A DNA stretch of 64,000 nt from Corynebacterium kroppenstedtii DSM 44385 (GTDB lineage: Bacteria > Actinomycetota > Actinomycetes > Mycobacteriales > Mycobacteriaceae). The notes below the pieces were generated by a model. That model made no database searches. It was not told the origin of the DNA and worked only from the letters and a program-made list of their open reading frames with translations. The stretch lies in NCBI RefSeq assembly GCF_000023145.1, contig NC_012704.1, positions 1 through 64,000 of the forward strand. Direction: 5' to 3'. Each line of letters starts with the position of its first letter. The stretch's first letter is position 1. A program made the translations under genes and the position numbers. Of the stretch, positions 46,077 through 55,141 are shown piece by piece.

Positions 46077-46349
46077 CTATTTCCATCCCATAGTCATTAA
46101 GAGTCCGACGACGAAGAGCCCGAAACCGATGGCGTAGTTCCATGCATTGAGGTCCTGCATGAACGGGATTTGCGGCCCAGCGATGTAGTTGACCACCAGC
46201 CATAGAAGCCCAGCAATGATGAAGCCGAACATGATGATGCGGTACCACAGCGGGGTGGACGCATTGTTGAGCTTGACCGGGGTACGGGTGGACGTCGATG
46301 ACGACGCGGGCCTCGACTCTGAGGACTCAGTTACCTTTGACTTCGGCAT
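46077..46349 (-). CDS. crgA: Cell division protein CrgA
   Basis: Small septal membrane protein of actinobacteria that interacts with FtsZ, FtsI and other divisome components. I use the ATG at 46349 ([10 protein letters not shown]) because AAAGG lies 5 bases upstream; an in-frame ATG at 46403 lacks such a site. The 90-residue protein has a polar N-terminus and two membrane helices (about 35-55 and 69-87) with [20 protein letters not shown] and a [16 protein letters not shown] segment, matching the family. The usual neighbours pknB/pknA/pbpA/rodA are not next to it. Confidence 0.92.
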   Translation of the reverse strand: MPKSKVTESSESRPASSSTSTRTPVKLNNASTPLWYRIIMFGFIIAGLLWLVVNYIAGPQIPFMQDLNAWNYAIGFGLFVVGLLMTMGWK

Positions 46350-46611
46350 ATCAACCTTTCTGACTCCGCGTGGCAGCGCACGAACGATGGTGTTGTCTGC
46401 CATGCAAGGTTAAGGGCAGCGCATACATCGGCGGTATGTGGCCCTGTTACACGATGTCGTGGACTCCGACATAACAGCTTTAGCGTCACCATAATACGGT
46501 AATGCTGGTGAAACCACTGACACGGTGCCGGTAGAGCGGCGATATGACGACGCTTGAGAAGCCCCGCGATGCCATAACCGACGCCATAACCGTCGTCAAT
46601 CGTGTTCGCAA

Positions 46612-48243
46612 TTACCGCGAATGATCATCAATCGGCAGATGAATTTTTCTCACCGGTCCCCACACGACGGCGGGTTCATGGCCACGTATCCAGTTGCGAA
46701 CGTCGTCGGAAGACAGTGCTAGCAGGGCAATAATAGTCGCCGTTGTGAGCAGCAAGTTGTTGTGACCAGCGGCGATCATGCGCATCCCATTGCGATCAAG
46801 GATCGAAATCACGATGGCGATGGTGAGGAACAGCATCAGAGCATCGCGCGCGTGAGTGAATCCGCCGAGCGTGAGCAGAACCAGAATCAGGGTGCCCAAC
46901 GTTAGTAAGCCGACGTACCACTGCGTTGCAACGTAGGCGGTGTGGTGGCTGAAACCCATGTCCTGCAAGGTGCCGGGGATAAAACGGTGCTGATCCGCTT
47001 TGTATAGCAGGACGACGCTTTGCCACGCGACGACGAGGAACAGCATCCCCATGGACAGCATCAGGTTCGGTGGGCGTGGAGTGCGTTGTGCATTCTTCGG
47101 ACGCCGGGCAGCGCGTTCCTCATCGGAAATATCGTTGCCATAGTGCGTAGACGCCCGGCCTGTATAGCGGGTTCCGTTGATTGTCGAGTCAACATTGTCC
47201 GAGCCACGTGCGGTGAGAGGCTCAGCATCGCTGCTTTCCTCGGCGGTGTTTTCCGCTTCGGCGTCGTTCTCGGTGATTTCCGACGGGGCGTCGCTCTCAG
47301 CGGTGGCTGCCTCGATGTCGTCGGGCAGTTCCTCGGGCGTTTCATCCGCACTAGCACCGTCGTGGTCAGCTGAACCAGAGCGCAACCCGACCCGACTGAC
47401 GTCGACAATCGGAAGATCCCCGTCAGTGTGTATTTTGTCGCCGCCGCCATTGACATGGTGATAGCCCGTCGAGAAATCCTCAATCATGGATACCGAACTC
47501 TCGGGGACATAAGAACGAACCGTCGAGACGACGTGATCGCGTTCCCTATCAATATCGGCAGCAATGCGATGGGTTACTTGTAAGGTGAAAAAACTAACGC
47601 CGACGGCCGTGTCATAACTGGCGGACCCCACCCAGTCCACGCGGTGACCACCCGGAAGTGGCCAATCCTTGGGACATCGCCAGAGCCGAATGTGGTGGCG
47701 TCGGGAAGGAGAACCATCCACTTCCTGCTGGTAGGCGAGGTCTTGCTCGCGATCGAAGAGGATCAGCGGACTTACCGGCGCCGCGGGATAGGACGCCCGA
47801 GTAATCGAACTCCAAACAATCTTTGCCGACGACCGAAACGTCACCGGATCTGCCAACGTCCAACCTGCTTCGGTCATCGAGCGGTGGAGCTGCTCGGCAG
47901 TGCCGTCGAACGCGATATTCACCGGATCACCCAAAAGCCCATCCGAAGTCCGAGTGCGTCCGATGAAGTAATTGGGGACGTAAATTCGCGTCAAAATTCG
48001 ATGAAGCCGCGGGAGAGTGAGATAAGCAATCACACCCCACGCAGGAATGATCAACAACAAACGAAAATCTAAAACAAAACTAAGTTTGAAGTATTCCCCC
48101 GCTAACCAGATGCTGGCCAAACCCGCCAGCAGGAAGAATGTGTTATCGATCCGCTTTTCCCGCGGTGTACGGGAAGACAACTTGCGCAACGACGTCAAAT
48201 CACTGGCGTGCGACCACATCGACGACAAAGATGGCATAGCCAT
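46612..48243 (-). CDS. LssY C-terminal domain membrane protein
   Basis: A 543-residue membrane protein. Two membrane helices lie at about 35-80, followed by an LssY_C-like domain (about 95-260) with LFDREQDLAYQQEVDGSPSR and RHHIRLWR as recognisable motifs. An acidic disordered linker (about 290-375) and four further membrane helices (about 390-520) follow. The function of LssY_C is unknown; some members occur with PAP2 phosphatases in secretion-related proteins. It is convergent with nothing close and monocistronic. Start ATG 48243 or the ATG two codons later. Confidence 0.75.
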   Translation of the reverse strand: MAMPSLSSMWSHASDLTSLRKLSSRTPREKRIDNTFFLLAGLASIWLAGEYFKLSFVLDFRLLLIIPAWGVIAYLTLPRLHRILTRIYVPNYFIGRTRTSDGLLGDPVNIAFDGTAEQLHRSMTEAGWTLADPVTFRSSAKIVWSSITRASYPAAPVSPLILFDREQDLAYQQEVDGSPSRRHHIRLWRCPKDWPLPGGHRVDWVGSASYDTAVGVSFFTLQVTHRIAADIDRERDHVVSTVRSYVPESSVSMIEDFSTGYHHVNGGGDKIHTDGDLPIVDVSRVGLRSGSADHDGASADETPEELPDDIEAATAESDAPSEITENDAEAENTAEESSDAEPLTARGSDNVDSTINGTRYTGRASTHYGNDISDEERAARRPKNAQRTPRPPNLMLSMGMLFLVVAWQSVVLLYKADQHRFIPGTLQDMGFSHHTAYVATQWYVGLLTLGTLILVLLTLGGFTHARDALMLFLTIAIVISILDRNGMRMIAAGHNNLLLTTATIIALLALSSDDVRNWIRGHEPAVVWGPVRKIHLPIDDHSR

Positions 48244-48623
48244 ACCCTAGTAAAACCGCGTGCGCTCTGTACTAATCCACCGCATGTTCCCCGCATGTCC
48301 CCCGAATCAGATTCGCGAATCCACCGCGGAGGAACCCGGCACGCAGAAAAGTGCGTGGGTATATGCCGAAATGTGATCAATTGCTCCTGAACGTGATCGA
48401 AGATAAGCACAATGCCTGTTTCTTGCGCGTAAGGCCCCCGGAACGGGGTACCGTCGTCGCATAAAAACAGCAACGCACCGTCGCAAACCTGAATATTTAT
48501 GGCAAGAAAGGACGCGACGCCCCCCTCCAAGTTGGGTTAATCACTGTTCAAGTCCAAGAGTGCGGTAAGTCACGACGGTGAGCTGTGGTGCAACAGCCAA
48601 CAAATCGGCTTAACGTAGTGGCC
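48244..48623. other. Promoter region of the transcarboxylase cluster
   Basis: 380 bases between the divergent LssY_C-like gene and the 5S gene. No gene, tRNA or clear hairpin is seen; it must carry promoters for both directions. Confidence 0.4.
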
Positions 48624-50120
48624 ATGACCACGCGAAAAATTGGAGTGACCGAACTGGCTCTGCGTGATGCTCACCAGAGCCTCATGGCAACACGCATGGC
48701 CCTCGAAGACATGGTCGATGCCTGTGAGGATATAGACAAAGCCGGGTACTGGAGCGTGGAATGCTGGGGCGGGGCAACCTTCGACGCCTGCATTCGCTTC
48801 CTGAACGAAGACCCGTGGGAGAGACTGCGCACATTCCGCAAGCTCATGCCCAACTCACGCCTTCAGATGCTGCTTCGTGGCCAGAATCTTCTGGGATACC
48901 GTCACTACGAGGACGGCGTCGTCGATAAGTTTGTTGAAAAATCCGCTGAAAACGGCATGGACGTCTTCAGGGTTTTCGACGCGCTCAACGACCCCCGCAA
49001 CCTCGAGCACGCCATGCAAGCTGTGAAAAAAGTGGGCAAGCACGCGCAGGGCACCATCTGCTACACCGTGTCCCCGCTACACGACGTGCAGGGCTACATT
49101 GATCTAGCAGGGCGTTTGCTGGACATGGGCGCGGATTCGATCGCGCTCAAAGACATGGCAGCGCTGCTCAAACCACAGCCCGCCTACGACATTATCCGTG
49201 GCATTAAGGACACCTACGGCGAGGATACGCAGATCAACGTCCACTGCCACTCCACCACCGGCGTCACGATGGTCACCCTCATGAAGGCCATTGAAGCCGG
49301 TGCGGATGTCGTCGACACCGCCATTTCCTCCATGTCCCTCGGCCCAGGGCATAACCCCACCGAGTCTCTCGTCGAAATGCTCGAAGGAACCGACTACGAG
49401 ACCGGGCTTGACATGGATCGGCTCATTAACATCCGCGACCACTTCAAGACAGTGCGCCCGAAGTACGCGGAGTTTGAGTCGAAAACACTGGTCAACACCA
49501 ATATTTTCCAATCGCAGATTCCGGGCGGAATGCTCTCCAACATGGAATCGCAGCTCAAAGCCCAGGGCGCGGGCGACCGTATCGACGAGGTCATGAAAGA
49601 AGTCCCCGTCGTTCGGAAAGCTGCCGGATACCCGCCGTTGGTGACGCCATCGTCCCAGATCGTCGGCACCCAGGCCGTGTTCAACGTGCTGATGGGCCGC
49701 TACAAAGTACTCACGGCTGAATTCGCCGACCTCCTCCTCGGGTACTACGGCGAAGCACCAGGTGAGAGGGATAAAGACCTCATCGAGCAAGCCAAGAAGC
49801 AGACCGGCAAAGAGCCCATCACCGAGCGTCCTGCTGACCTCCTTGAGCCCGAATGGGACAACCTGGTTGAGGAAGCTGACGAACTCGACGGCACCGACGG
49901 GTCCGACGAAGACGTCCTCACAAACGCCCTGTTCCCGCAGGTCGCGCCGGGATTCTTCAAGACTCGCCCCGACGGCCCGAAGAACGTCGGCAAGACTAAG
50001 GAACAGCTCGAGCGCGAAGAGGCGAAGGCCTCCGGCGACGCCACTGCCATCCGCGAACCGATTATGTACAAAGTCACCACAGGCGGCCGCAGCCACACTG
50101 TCTCCGTGGAACCCGCATAA
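48624..50120 (+). CDS. Methylmalonyl-CoA carboxytransferase 5S subunit
   Basis: Transfers the carboxyl group from oxaloacetate to biotin (or from biotin to pyruvate) in the transcarboxylase complex. The start ATG 48624 (MTTRKIGVTELALRDAHQSL) gives 498 residues, close to the Propionibacterium 5S subunit that it strongly resembles throughout. The metal-binding TIM barrel is evident (LRDAHQSLMATR, HCHSTTGV near 215), carboxyl-carrying Lys in LKDMAALLKP near 184, and a C-terminal conserved-carboxylase domain with PGGMLSNMESQL. A GTG at 48585 would lengthen it but has no ribosome-binding site. First gene of the cluster. Confidence 0.94.
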   Translation: MTTRKIGVTELALRDAHQSLMATRMALEDMVDACEDIDKAGYWSVECWGGATFDACIRFLNEDPWERLRTFRKLMPNSRLQMLLRGQNLLGYRHYEDGVVDKFVEKSAENGMDVFRVFDALNDPRNLEHAMQAVKKVGKHAQGTICYTVSPLHDVQGYIDLAGRLLDMGADSIALKDMAALLKPQPAYDIIRGIKDTYGEDTQINVHCHSTTGVTMVTLMKAIEAGADVVDTAISSMSLGPGHNPTESLVEMLEGTDYETGLDMDRLINIRDHFKTVRPKYAEFESKTLVNTNIFQSQIPGGMLSNMESQLKAQGAGDRIDEVMKEVPVVRKAAGYPPLVTPSSQIVGTQAVFNVLMGRYKVLTAEFADLLLGYYGEAPGERDKDLIEQAKKQTGKEPITERPADLLEPEWDNLVEEADELDGTDGSDEDVLTNALFPQVAPGFFKTRPDGPKNVGKTKEQLEREEAKASGDATAIREPIMYKVTTGGRSHTVSVEPA

Positions 50121-50163
50121 ACCAGTTGATCACCGCGAAAGACAGCAGAAACGGAGCAAATAA

Positions 50164-51747
50164 ATGAGTGAGCAACCTCACGATCCCAGCATGCCTGAGC
50201 GCCTCGGACAGCTGGAAGAAGAAAGAAACCGCATCCGACTCGGCGGCGGGCAGGCACGCCTGGACAAGCAGCACGACCGCGGCAAGATGACCGCCCGCGA
50301 GCGCATCACCAAGCTTGTCGACGAAGACACGTTCCAGGAAACCGGAATGTTCGCCAAGCACCGGACAACGCACTTCGGCATGGACAAGGCCGACGCCCCC
50401 GCCGACGGCGTCGTCACCGGATCCGGCGCGGTCTACGGACGGCCAGTGCACATCGCGTCCCAGGACTTCAGCGTCATGGGCGGATCTGCTGGCGAAATGC
50501 AGTCCAACAAAGTGGTCGCCATGATGAAGGCGTCCGCGACCACCGGCACCCCCTTCGTCTTTATCAACGACTCCGGCGGAGCTCGTGTCCAAGAGGGCAT
50601 CGACTCCCTCTCCGGATACGGCCGCGTGTTCTACAACAACGTGCTGCTCTCCGGACTCGTACCGCAGGTCTCCATCATCGCCGGCCCGTGCGCTGGTGGT
50701 GCGGCCTACTCGCCGGCACTGACGGACTTCATCATCCAGACCCGCAAGGCCAACATGTTCATCACCGGCCCCAAGGTCATCGAGTCCGTGACCGGCGAAA
50801 AAGTCACGGCCGACGAACTCGGTGGTGCCGATGCCCACATGAGCACAGCTGGCAACATTCACTTCGTCGCCGACGATGACGAGCAAGCCATCCTGATCGC
50901 GCAGAAGCTCCTGAGCTTCCTGCCGCAAAACAACACCGAAGAGCCGCCCATCGTCGATCCGGACGAGGTTGTCGAGCCCGACGATTCCCTCCGCGACATC
51001 GTCCCCGTCGATGGCCGCAAGGGCTACGACGTCCGCGATATCATCCGCAAGATCGTCGACTACGGCGACTTCCTCGAGGTCCAGGCCGGATACGCCCAAA
51101 ACCTCGTGGTCGGATTTGCCCGCGTCGTTGGCCGGACAGTCGGTATCGTCGCTAACCAGTCGCAAGTGATGTCCGGCGTTCTGGACATCAACTCGTCGGA
51201 CAAAGGCGCAAGCTTCGTTCGCTTCTGCGACTCCTTCAATATTCCGCTCCTCACCCTCGTCGACGTCCCCGGCTTCATGCCAGGTGTCGCACAAGAGCAT
51301 GGCGGAATCATTCGCCACGGCGCGAAGATGCTGTTCGCCTACTCGGCGGCCACCGTGCCGAAGCTGACCGTGGTCCTCCGCAAATCCTATGGCGGATCGT
51401 ACCTGGCCATGTGCTCCAAGGACCTTGGCGCGGACCGCGTCTGGGCGTGGCCCACCGCTGAAATTGCGGTCATGGGTGCCGACGGAGCCGTGAACGTCGT
51501 CTTCCGTAAGGAAATCAAGAAAGCCCAGGAAGAGGGTGGCGACGAAGCCGCTGCAGCAAAGAAGAGCGAACTCGTCCAGCTCTACAAAGACACCTTCTCG
51601 ACGCCATACATGGCGGCGTCCCGAGGCCTCGTCGATGACATCATCGACCCCGCGGACACACGTCGCGAAATTGCTCTGGCCCTGGAGTTGCTGACCAACA
51701 AGCGTGAGAACCGGCCGTCCAAGAAGCACGGCCTGGCACCCAACTGA
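50164..51747 (+). CDS. Methylmalonyl-CoA carboxytransferase 12S subunit
   Basis: Carries out the CoA half-reaction: moves the carboxyl group between methylmalonyl-CoA/propionyl-CoA and biotin. The 527-residue crotonase-fold protein resembles acyl-CoA carboxylase beta chains and the Propionibacterium 12S subunit. Visible motifs are DFSVMGGSAGEMQSNK, the oxyanion SGGARVQEG near 138, AGPCAGGAAYSPALTDF, and the C-terminal DVPGFMPGVAQEHGGIIRHG and GGSYLAMCSKDLGAD. GGAG precedes the ATG. It lies 43 bases after the 5S gene and 10 bases before the small gene. A propionyl-CoA carboxylase beta chain is the alternative, but the 5S and 1.3S neighbours decide for transcarboxylase. Confidence 0.92.
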   Translation: MSEQPHDPSMPERLGQLEEERNRIRLGGGQARLDKQHDRGKMTARERITKLVDEDTFQETGMFAKHRTTHFGMDKADAPADGVVTGSGAVYGRPVHIASQDFSVMGGSAGEMQSNKVVAMMKASATTGTPFVFINDSGGARVQEGIDSLSGYGRVFYNNVLLSGLVPQVSIIAGPCAGGAAYSPALTDFIIQTRKANMFITGPKVIESVTGEKVTADELGGADAHMSTAGNIHFVADDDEQAILIAQKLLSFLPQNNTEEPPIVDPDEVVEPDDSLRDIVPVDGRKGYDVRDIIRKIVDYGDFLEVQAGYAQNLVVGFARVVGRTVGIVANQSQVMSGVLDINSSDKGASFVRFCDSFNIPLLTLVDVPGFMPGVAQEHGGIIRHGAKMLFAYSAATVPKLTVVLRKSYGGSYLAMCSKDLGADRVWAWPTAEIAVMGADGAVNVVFRKEIKKAQEEGGDEAAAAKKSELVQLYKDTFSTPYMAASRGLVDDIIDPADTRREIALALELLTNKRENRPSKKHGLAPN

Positions 51748-51757
51748 TCGGAGAAGC

Positions 51758-52045
51758 ATGAATACAGACAATGCATCCTCTGCTGAACTCAGTCAGTTGT
51801 TGGCCCGCCTGTCCAACCAGGTAGAAAAGCTCTCCCGCAACGTCACCAAGCTCGAAAATGAAGTTGCGGCACTGAAGCAGCGCTCTGACGAGGAAATTCC
51901 TGAAGATGTCTTGATTGCGATCAGTGCGGCCGTATCCGCCTACATGGGTAACCGCGGAACCGTGCGCGCAGTTCACTTCTTGCGCCATCGCAGCTGGTCA
52001 CAGCAAGGTCGGCAGGCAGTTCAGCACAAGGCGAAATGGCAATAA
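51758..52045 (+). CDS. Small transcarboxylase-associated protein
   Basis: A 95-residue soluble protein encoded between the 12S and 1.3S genes. The first half is a coiled coil (LSNQVEKLSRNVTKLENEVA); the second half is a compact motif, PEDVLIAISAAVSAYMGNRG then VRAVHFLRHRSWSQQGRQAV. That second motif resembles short segments found in small subunits of biotin-dependent decarboxylases (OadG/MmdD-E type), but there is no membrane helix here. It may help assemble the complex. I use the ATG at 51758, preceded by GGAG. Confidence 0.75.
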   Translation: MNTDNASSAELSQLLARLSNQVEKLSRNVTKLENEVAALKQRSDEEIPEDVLIAISAAVSAYMGNRGTVRAVHFLRHRSWSQQGRQAVQHKAKWQ

Positions 52046-52071
52046 GCCACGAATAGAAGGAACCCGAAAGA

Positions 52072-52443
52072 ATGAAACTGACAGTTACCGTCAACGGCGT
52101 CCCCTATTCCGTGGACGTAGAAGTTGAACACGAAGAACGCCCCACACTCGGCACCATCATCACTGGTGGCAACAGCAACGGGCCAACACCCACCGCGCCG
52201 ACCACCTCATCTGTCCAGGGTGTCAGCGCCAATTCGGTCACGGCACCCCTGGCTGGTTCCGTCAGCAAGGTGCTTGTGGAGGAAGGCCAAGCCATCACGG
52301 CCGGCGAAGTGATCGTTGTCCTTGAAGCCATGAAGATGGAAACCGAAATTACGGCCCCCAACGACGGCACCGTCACCGCGCTTCACGTGCAACCCGGCGA
52401 CGCCGTTCAGGGTGGACAGTCTCTGCTGGAGATCGGGGACTAA
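52072..52443 (+). CDS. Transcarboxylase 1.3S biotin carrier protein
   Basis: Carries the carboxyl group on biotin between the 5S and 12S subunits. The 123-residue protein starts [20 protein letters not shown] like the Propionibacterium 1.3S subunit. A Thr/Ser/Pro-rich hinge (about 30-52) links to the biotinyl domain, where EAMKMETEI places the biotinyl lysine at Lys88. Last gene of the four-gene cluster, 26 bases after the small gene. No sodium-pump beta subunit is present, so this is a soluble transcarboxylase, not a decarboxylase. Confidence 0.94.
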   Translation: MKLTVTVNGVPYSVDVEVEHEERPTLGTIITGGNSNGPTPTAPTTSSVQGVSANSVTAPLAGSVSKVLVEEGQAITAGEVIVVLEAMKMETEITAPNDGTVTALHVQPGDAVQGGQSLLEIGD

Positions 52444-52777
52444 AACCTGCATCTCGGCAGACGCGGTTGCACCGGTCGCTCCCGGTCGCGCCAGCTACCG
52501 GAACGTTGCTCCACCTGCTCAGGTACCGAAACGGTCACAAGTTCGTGGGAAATACCTGGCAACCGCCAGTGGTGCGAAATCCGTAGTAAAGTGTCATGGT
52601 GTTAGGCGATGTGCACACGAGCGTGCCATCACCGTCGCCCGCCTGCGGGAGTTATCCACGTAGACACGTGGCGACTGTGGCCACGTCGCGATATCACCAC
52701 CCCGCTCTTATGAGCGCGGGTTACCCGACATGGATGCCGCTCGTTGCGTCGCAAAGCTAGAACAGAAGGAGAAGCCT
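52444..52777. other. Intergenic region before the CsbD gene
   Basis: 334 bases without a gene I can support. A possible inverted repeat pairs ACACGTGGCGACTGTGGCCACGT around 52663-52686 imperfectly. It likely contains a terminator for the transcarboxylase cluster and the CsbD promoter. Confidence 0.35.
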
Positions 52778-52969
52778 ATGGGTATTTCTGACGACATTAA
52801 GAACAAGGCAGACGAATTTGGCGGCAAGGCCAAGGAAGCTGCCGGTGACGTTACTGATAACAAAGACCTCAAGGCTGAAGGCAAAGGCGATCAGGCCGAG
52901 TCCAAGATCAAGCAGGGCATCGAGGACCTGAAAGACAAGGCCTCCGAGTTCCTCAATAAAGACAAGTAA
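52778..52969 (+). CDS. CsbD-family stress protein
   Basis: A 63-residue, highly charged small protein of the CsbD family, commonly induced by general stress; the molecular role is unknown. The start MGISDDIKNKADEFGGKAKE is preceded by AAGGAG, 7 bases before the ATG at 52778; an in-frame ATG at 52730 lacks such a site. Sequence features are the repeated KA.E.GGKAKE pattern and a disordered Lys/Asp/Glu composition. Single gene with its own terminator. Confidence 0.9.
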   Translation: MGISDDIKNKADEFGGKAKEAAGDVTDNKDLKAEGKGDQAESKIKQGIEDLKDKASEFLNKDK

Positions 52970-53009
52970 GTCGGGGACTCACCCTATGAGGTCCTAACCG
53001 ATTTCATAG

Positions 53010-53049
53010 CCGGGTTATGAGCGCAGTTGCGCTGGTAACCCGGTTTTTT
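53010..53049 (+). terminator. Terminator after the CsbD gene
   Basis: Two-part stem: CCGGGTTA / TAACCCGG outside and AGCGCA / TGCGCT inside, followed by six Ts at 53044-53049. Confidence 0.9.
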
Positions 53050-53071
53050 AATACTCGCTATCGTTGTCCCC

Positions 53072-53728
53072 ATGAAGCACCGGAGCACAGTTATGCCCGC
53101 CGACGCCTCCGCTGAACGTCGCGACGACCACTGCGACCATCTTGACGATCGGACCTATCGGACCCAACGTTTCCCCACGCCATTCGGCGATATCGACGTC
53201 ACGATCAACGGCCACGCCATCGTGGCAGCGCAGTACATCATTGGTTCGGGCACCACAGATCCTGACATCACTGATCCCGGTGCGACGTCGGACATGAGCG
53301 AAGCCCAACGTCACCTTTTTACACAGATCGGCGAGCAGCTCGACGAGTACTTCAGCGGGACAAGGCAGGCATTTACCCTCCCGCTCGACGTCGAGGATGA
53401 TCCCACCGAGTTCACGAAATCCGTGCGCGAAGAGATGAGCCATATTTCGCCCGGTGACGTGCTCACCTATGGCGAGTTGGCCGAAGCCGCCGGTCGGCCA
53501 CGAGCAGCGCGCGCAGTCGGATCAGTGTGCAGAACAAACCCCATCCAACTCTTCATCCCCTGCCACCGAGTCGTTGCGGCTGGTGGTTCTCTCGGCGGAT
53601 ACATGGGAGGAGCTCGCGGCCTCATCCTCAAACAGCAGCTACTCGAAAGAGAAGGCGTCCCCTTTACCGCCGATGGGAAAGTCGATTTCCGCGAACTCGG
53701 TCGTCGGCAAGAAACGCAGTTTCACTGA
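53072..53728 (+). CDS. ogt: Methylated-DNA--protein-cysteine methyltransferase
   Basis: Suicide DNA repair protein that takes the methyl group from O6-methylguanine. The 218-residue protein has the active-site IPCHRVVAAGG with Cys164, preceded by the helix-turn-helix LTYGELAEAAGRPRAARAVG with the arginine finger. C-terminal GGYMGGARGLILKQQLLEREG closes the fold. The N-terminal 25 residues are His/Asp-rich and non-conserved; a start at ATG 53093 is equally possible. It stands alone between a terminator and lysX. Confidence 0.93.
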   Translation: MKHRSTVMPADASAERRDDHCDHLDDRTYRTQRFPTPFGDIDVTINGHAIVAAQYIIGSGTTDPDITDPGATSDMSEAQRHLFTQIGEQLDEYFSGTRQAFTLPLDVEDDPTEFTKSVREEMSHISPGDVLTYGELAEAAGRPRAARAVGSVCRTNPIQLFIPCHRVVAAGGSLGGYMGGARGLILKQQLLEREGVPFTADGKVDFRELGRRQETQFH

Positions 53729-53797
53729 CCAATCATAGGTACGGGCCAATGACTGGTAGTCTCACAAGGAAATCACAGGATATTAGGGGACAATTCT

Positions 53798-55141
53798 ATG
53801 GCTACAGGTTCTGGGCGGGTGCAAGATAAGACTGTGTTCGCCACGTTTATCAAAAGATTCCCGCCGTTTTTTGGCACCTTGCTCGCTGTGTATTCCTTTA
53901 TCGCGCTTCTGTTCAGCGCGGTCAGGCCGGTCCGGCATCAGTTGCAGAGCATCCGGGAATTCTTTGACTACGTGATCCTCCCCATGCCAGAGGTCTCAAT
54001 CTCATGGGCCCTCGCCCTGGGCCTGCTGGCAGGAGCTATTCTCGCCCGCAAACGCCTGGCCTGGTGGGTCAGCGTTATTCTCCTCGTGATCCTGAACATC
54101 GAGAACATCCTGCTCTTCGTGCTGGGCGTTAACGGCTACGACACCGGCAGCACGGTCACGACGGTTGAACTCAACGTCGGATTCATCGTCCAAGCAGTCA
54201 TGCTCATCGGCCTTCTGGTTACTCGCTCCGCGTTCCCGGCGCGAACACGGCACGCGGCGATCAGAAAGGCCCTCGCGGTCTATGTCATCGGGGAAGGCCT
54301 GGTCACCGCCTGTGGCTGGCTACTCGTCGAGCTTTTCCCGCATACCCTGTCCCGCGGCAATCGTTTGCAATGGGTTCTCAACAAGTCCTTCGCCTTCTCA
54401 TTGGTTGACGAAAAGTTCTTCGGCGGCCACCCGGAATGGATCGTGTCCTTCGTTATCATCCTGGCCAGCGCGATCGTTTTCCTCTTGTCCGTGTGGACCC
54501 TTTTCCGCAGCCAGCGCGATAACAATGCACTTACTCCCGACGACGAAACGGCCATTCGCGCCATGATCGCTCGGTGGGGAGAGGACGATTCCCTGGCATA
54601 CTTCGCGACGCGCCGCGACAAATCGGTCATTTATTCACCTGACGGGCGGGCAGCGGTCACGTATCGCGTCGAACTGGGTGTTTGTATCGCGTCGGGTGAT
54701 CCCATCGGCAACCCCGCTGCCTGGGATCAAGCCGTGGACGCGTGGCTGCACCAGGCAGTGATGTACGGGTGGACCCCGGCGGTGATGGGAGCCTCCGATC
54801 GGGGCGCGCACTGTTATTCATCCCACGGATTGCAAACCCTCCGGTTGGGCGATGAAGCCATCATCTACACCGATAGCTTCTCATTGAGCCAGCCCGAGTT
54901 TAAGGCAGTGCGTCAGGCCGTTGCCCGGGCACGGCGAGCAGGCGTGACCGTGCGGATCCGTCGCCACGGTGAACTCACCGATGAAGAAATGGCCAGCGTC
55001 CAGCGTGACGCCGACGCATGGCGCGACACCAACAACGAGCGCGGTTTCTCGATGGCACTCTCGCGCCTGGGAGCCCGGCCGATGCAAACAACCTCCTGGT
55101 CGAGGCCATCCAAGACGCCCACCATTCACCAACCGGCGTAG
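53798..55141 (+). CDS. lysX: LysX N-terminal part (MprF-like LPG synthase), frameshifted
   Basis: First part of what is elsewhere one protein, LysX, which adds lysine to phosphatidylglycerol at the membrane and charges tRNA-Lys. The frame gives 447 residues. About six membrane helices fill residues 15-240; the DUF2156 aminoacyl-lipid synthase domain starts near 250 (AIRAMIARWGEDDSLAYFATR). Homologous sequence stops near residue 424 (FSMALSRLG), after which the frame continues in unrelated Pro/Thr/Ser-rich sequence to a stop. The domain then resumes in the -1 frame in the next feature. One missing G in the run at 55069-55071 would explain it. If real, the synthase domain is cut in two. Confidence 0.85.
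   Translation: MATGSGRVQDKTVFATFIKRFPPFFGTLLAVYSFIALLFSAVRPVRHQLQSIREFFDYVILPMPEVSISWALALGLLAGAILARKRLAWWVSVILLVILNIENILLFVLGVNGYDTGSTVTTVELNVGFIVQAVMLIGLLVTRSAFPARTRHAAIRKALAVYVIGEGLVTACGWLLVELFPHTLSRGNRLQWVLNKSFAFSLVDEKFFGGHPEWIVSFVIILASAIVFLLSVWTLFRSQRDNNALTPDDETAIRAMIARWGEDDSLAYFATRRDKSVIYSPDGRAAVTYRVELGVCIASGDPIGNPAAWDQAVDAWLHQAVMYGWTPAVMGASDRGAHCYSSHGLQTLRLGDEAIIYTDSFSLSQPEFKAVRQAVARARRAGVTVRIRRHGELTDEEMASVQRDADAWRDTNNERGFSMALSRLGARPMQTTSWSRPSKTPTIHQPA

Noticed and set aside
50074..51771. 565-codon frame on the minus strand opposite the 12S transcarboxylase gene
   Set aside because: Antisense shadow of a strongly codon-biased gene; no domain, and it covers gene boundaries of the real operon.
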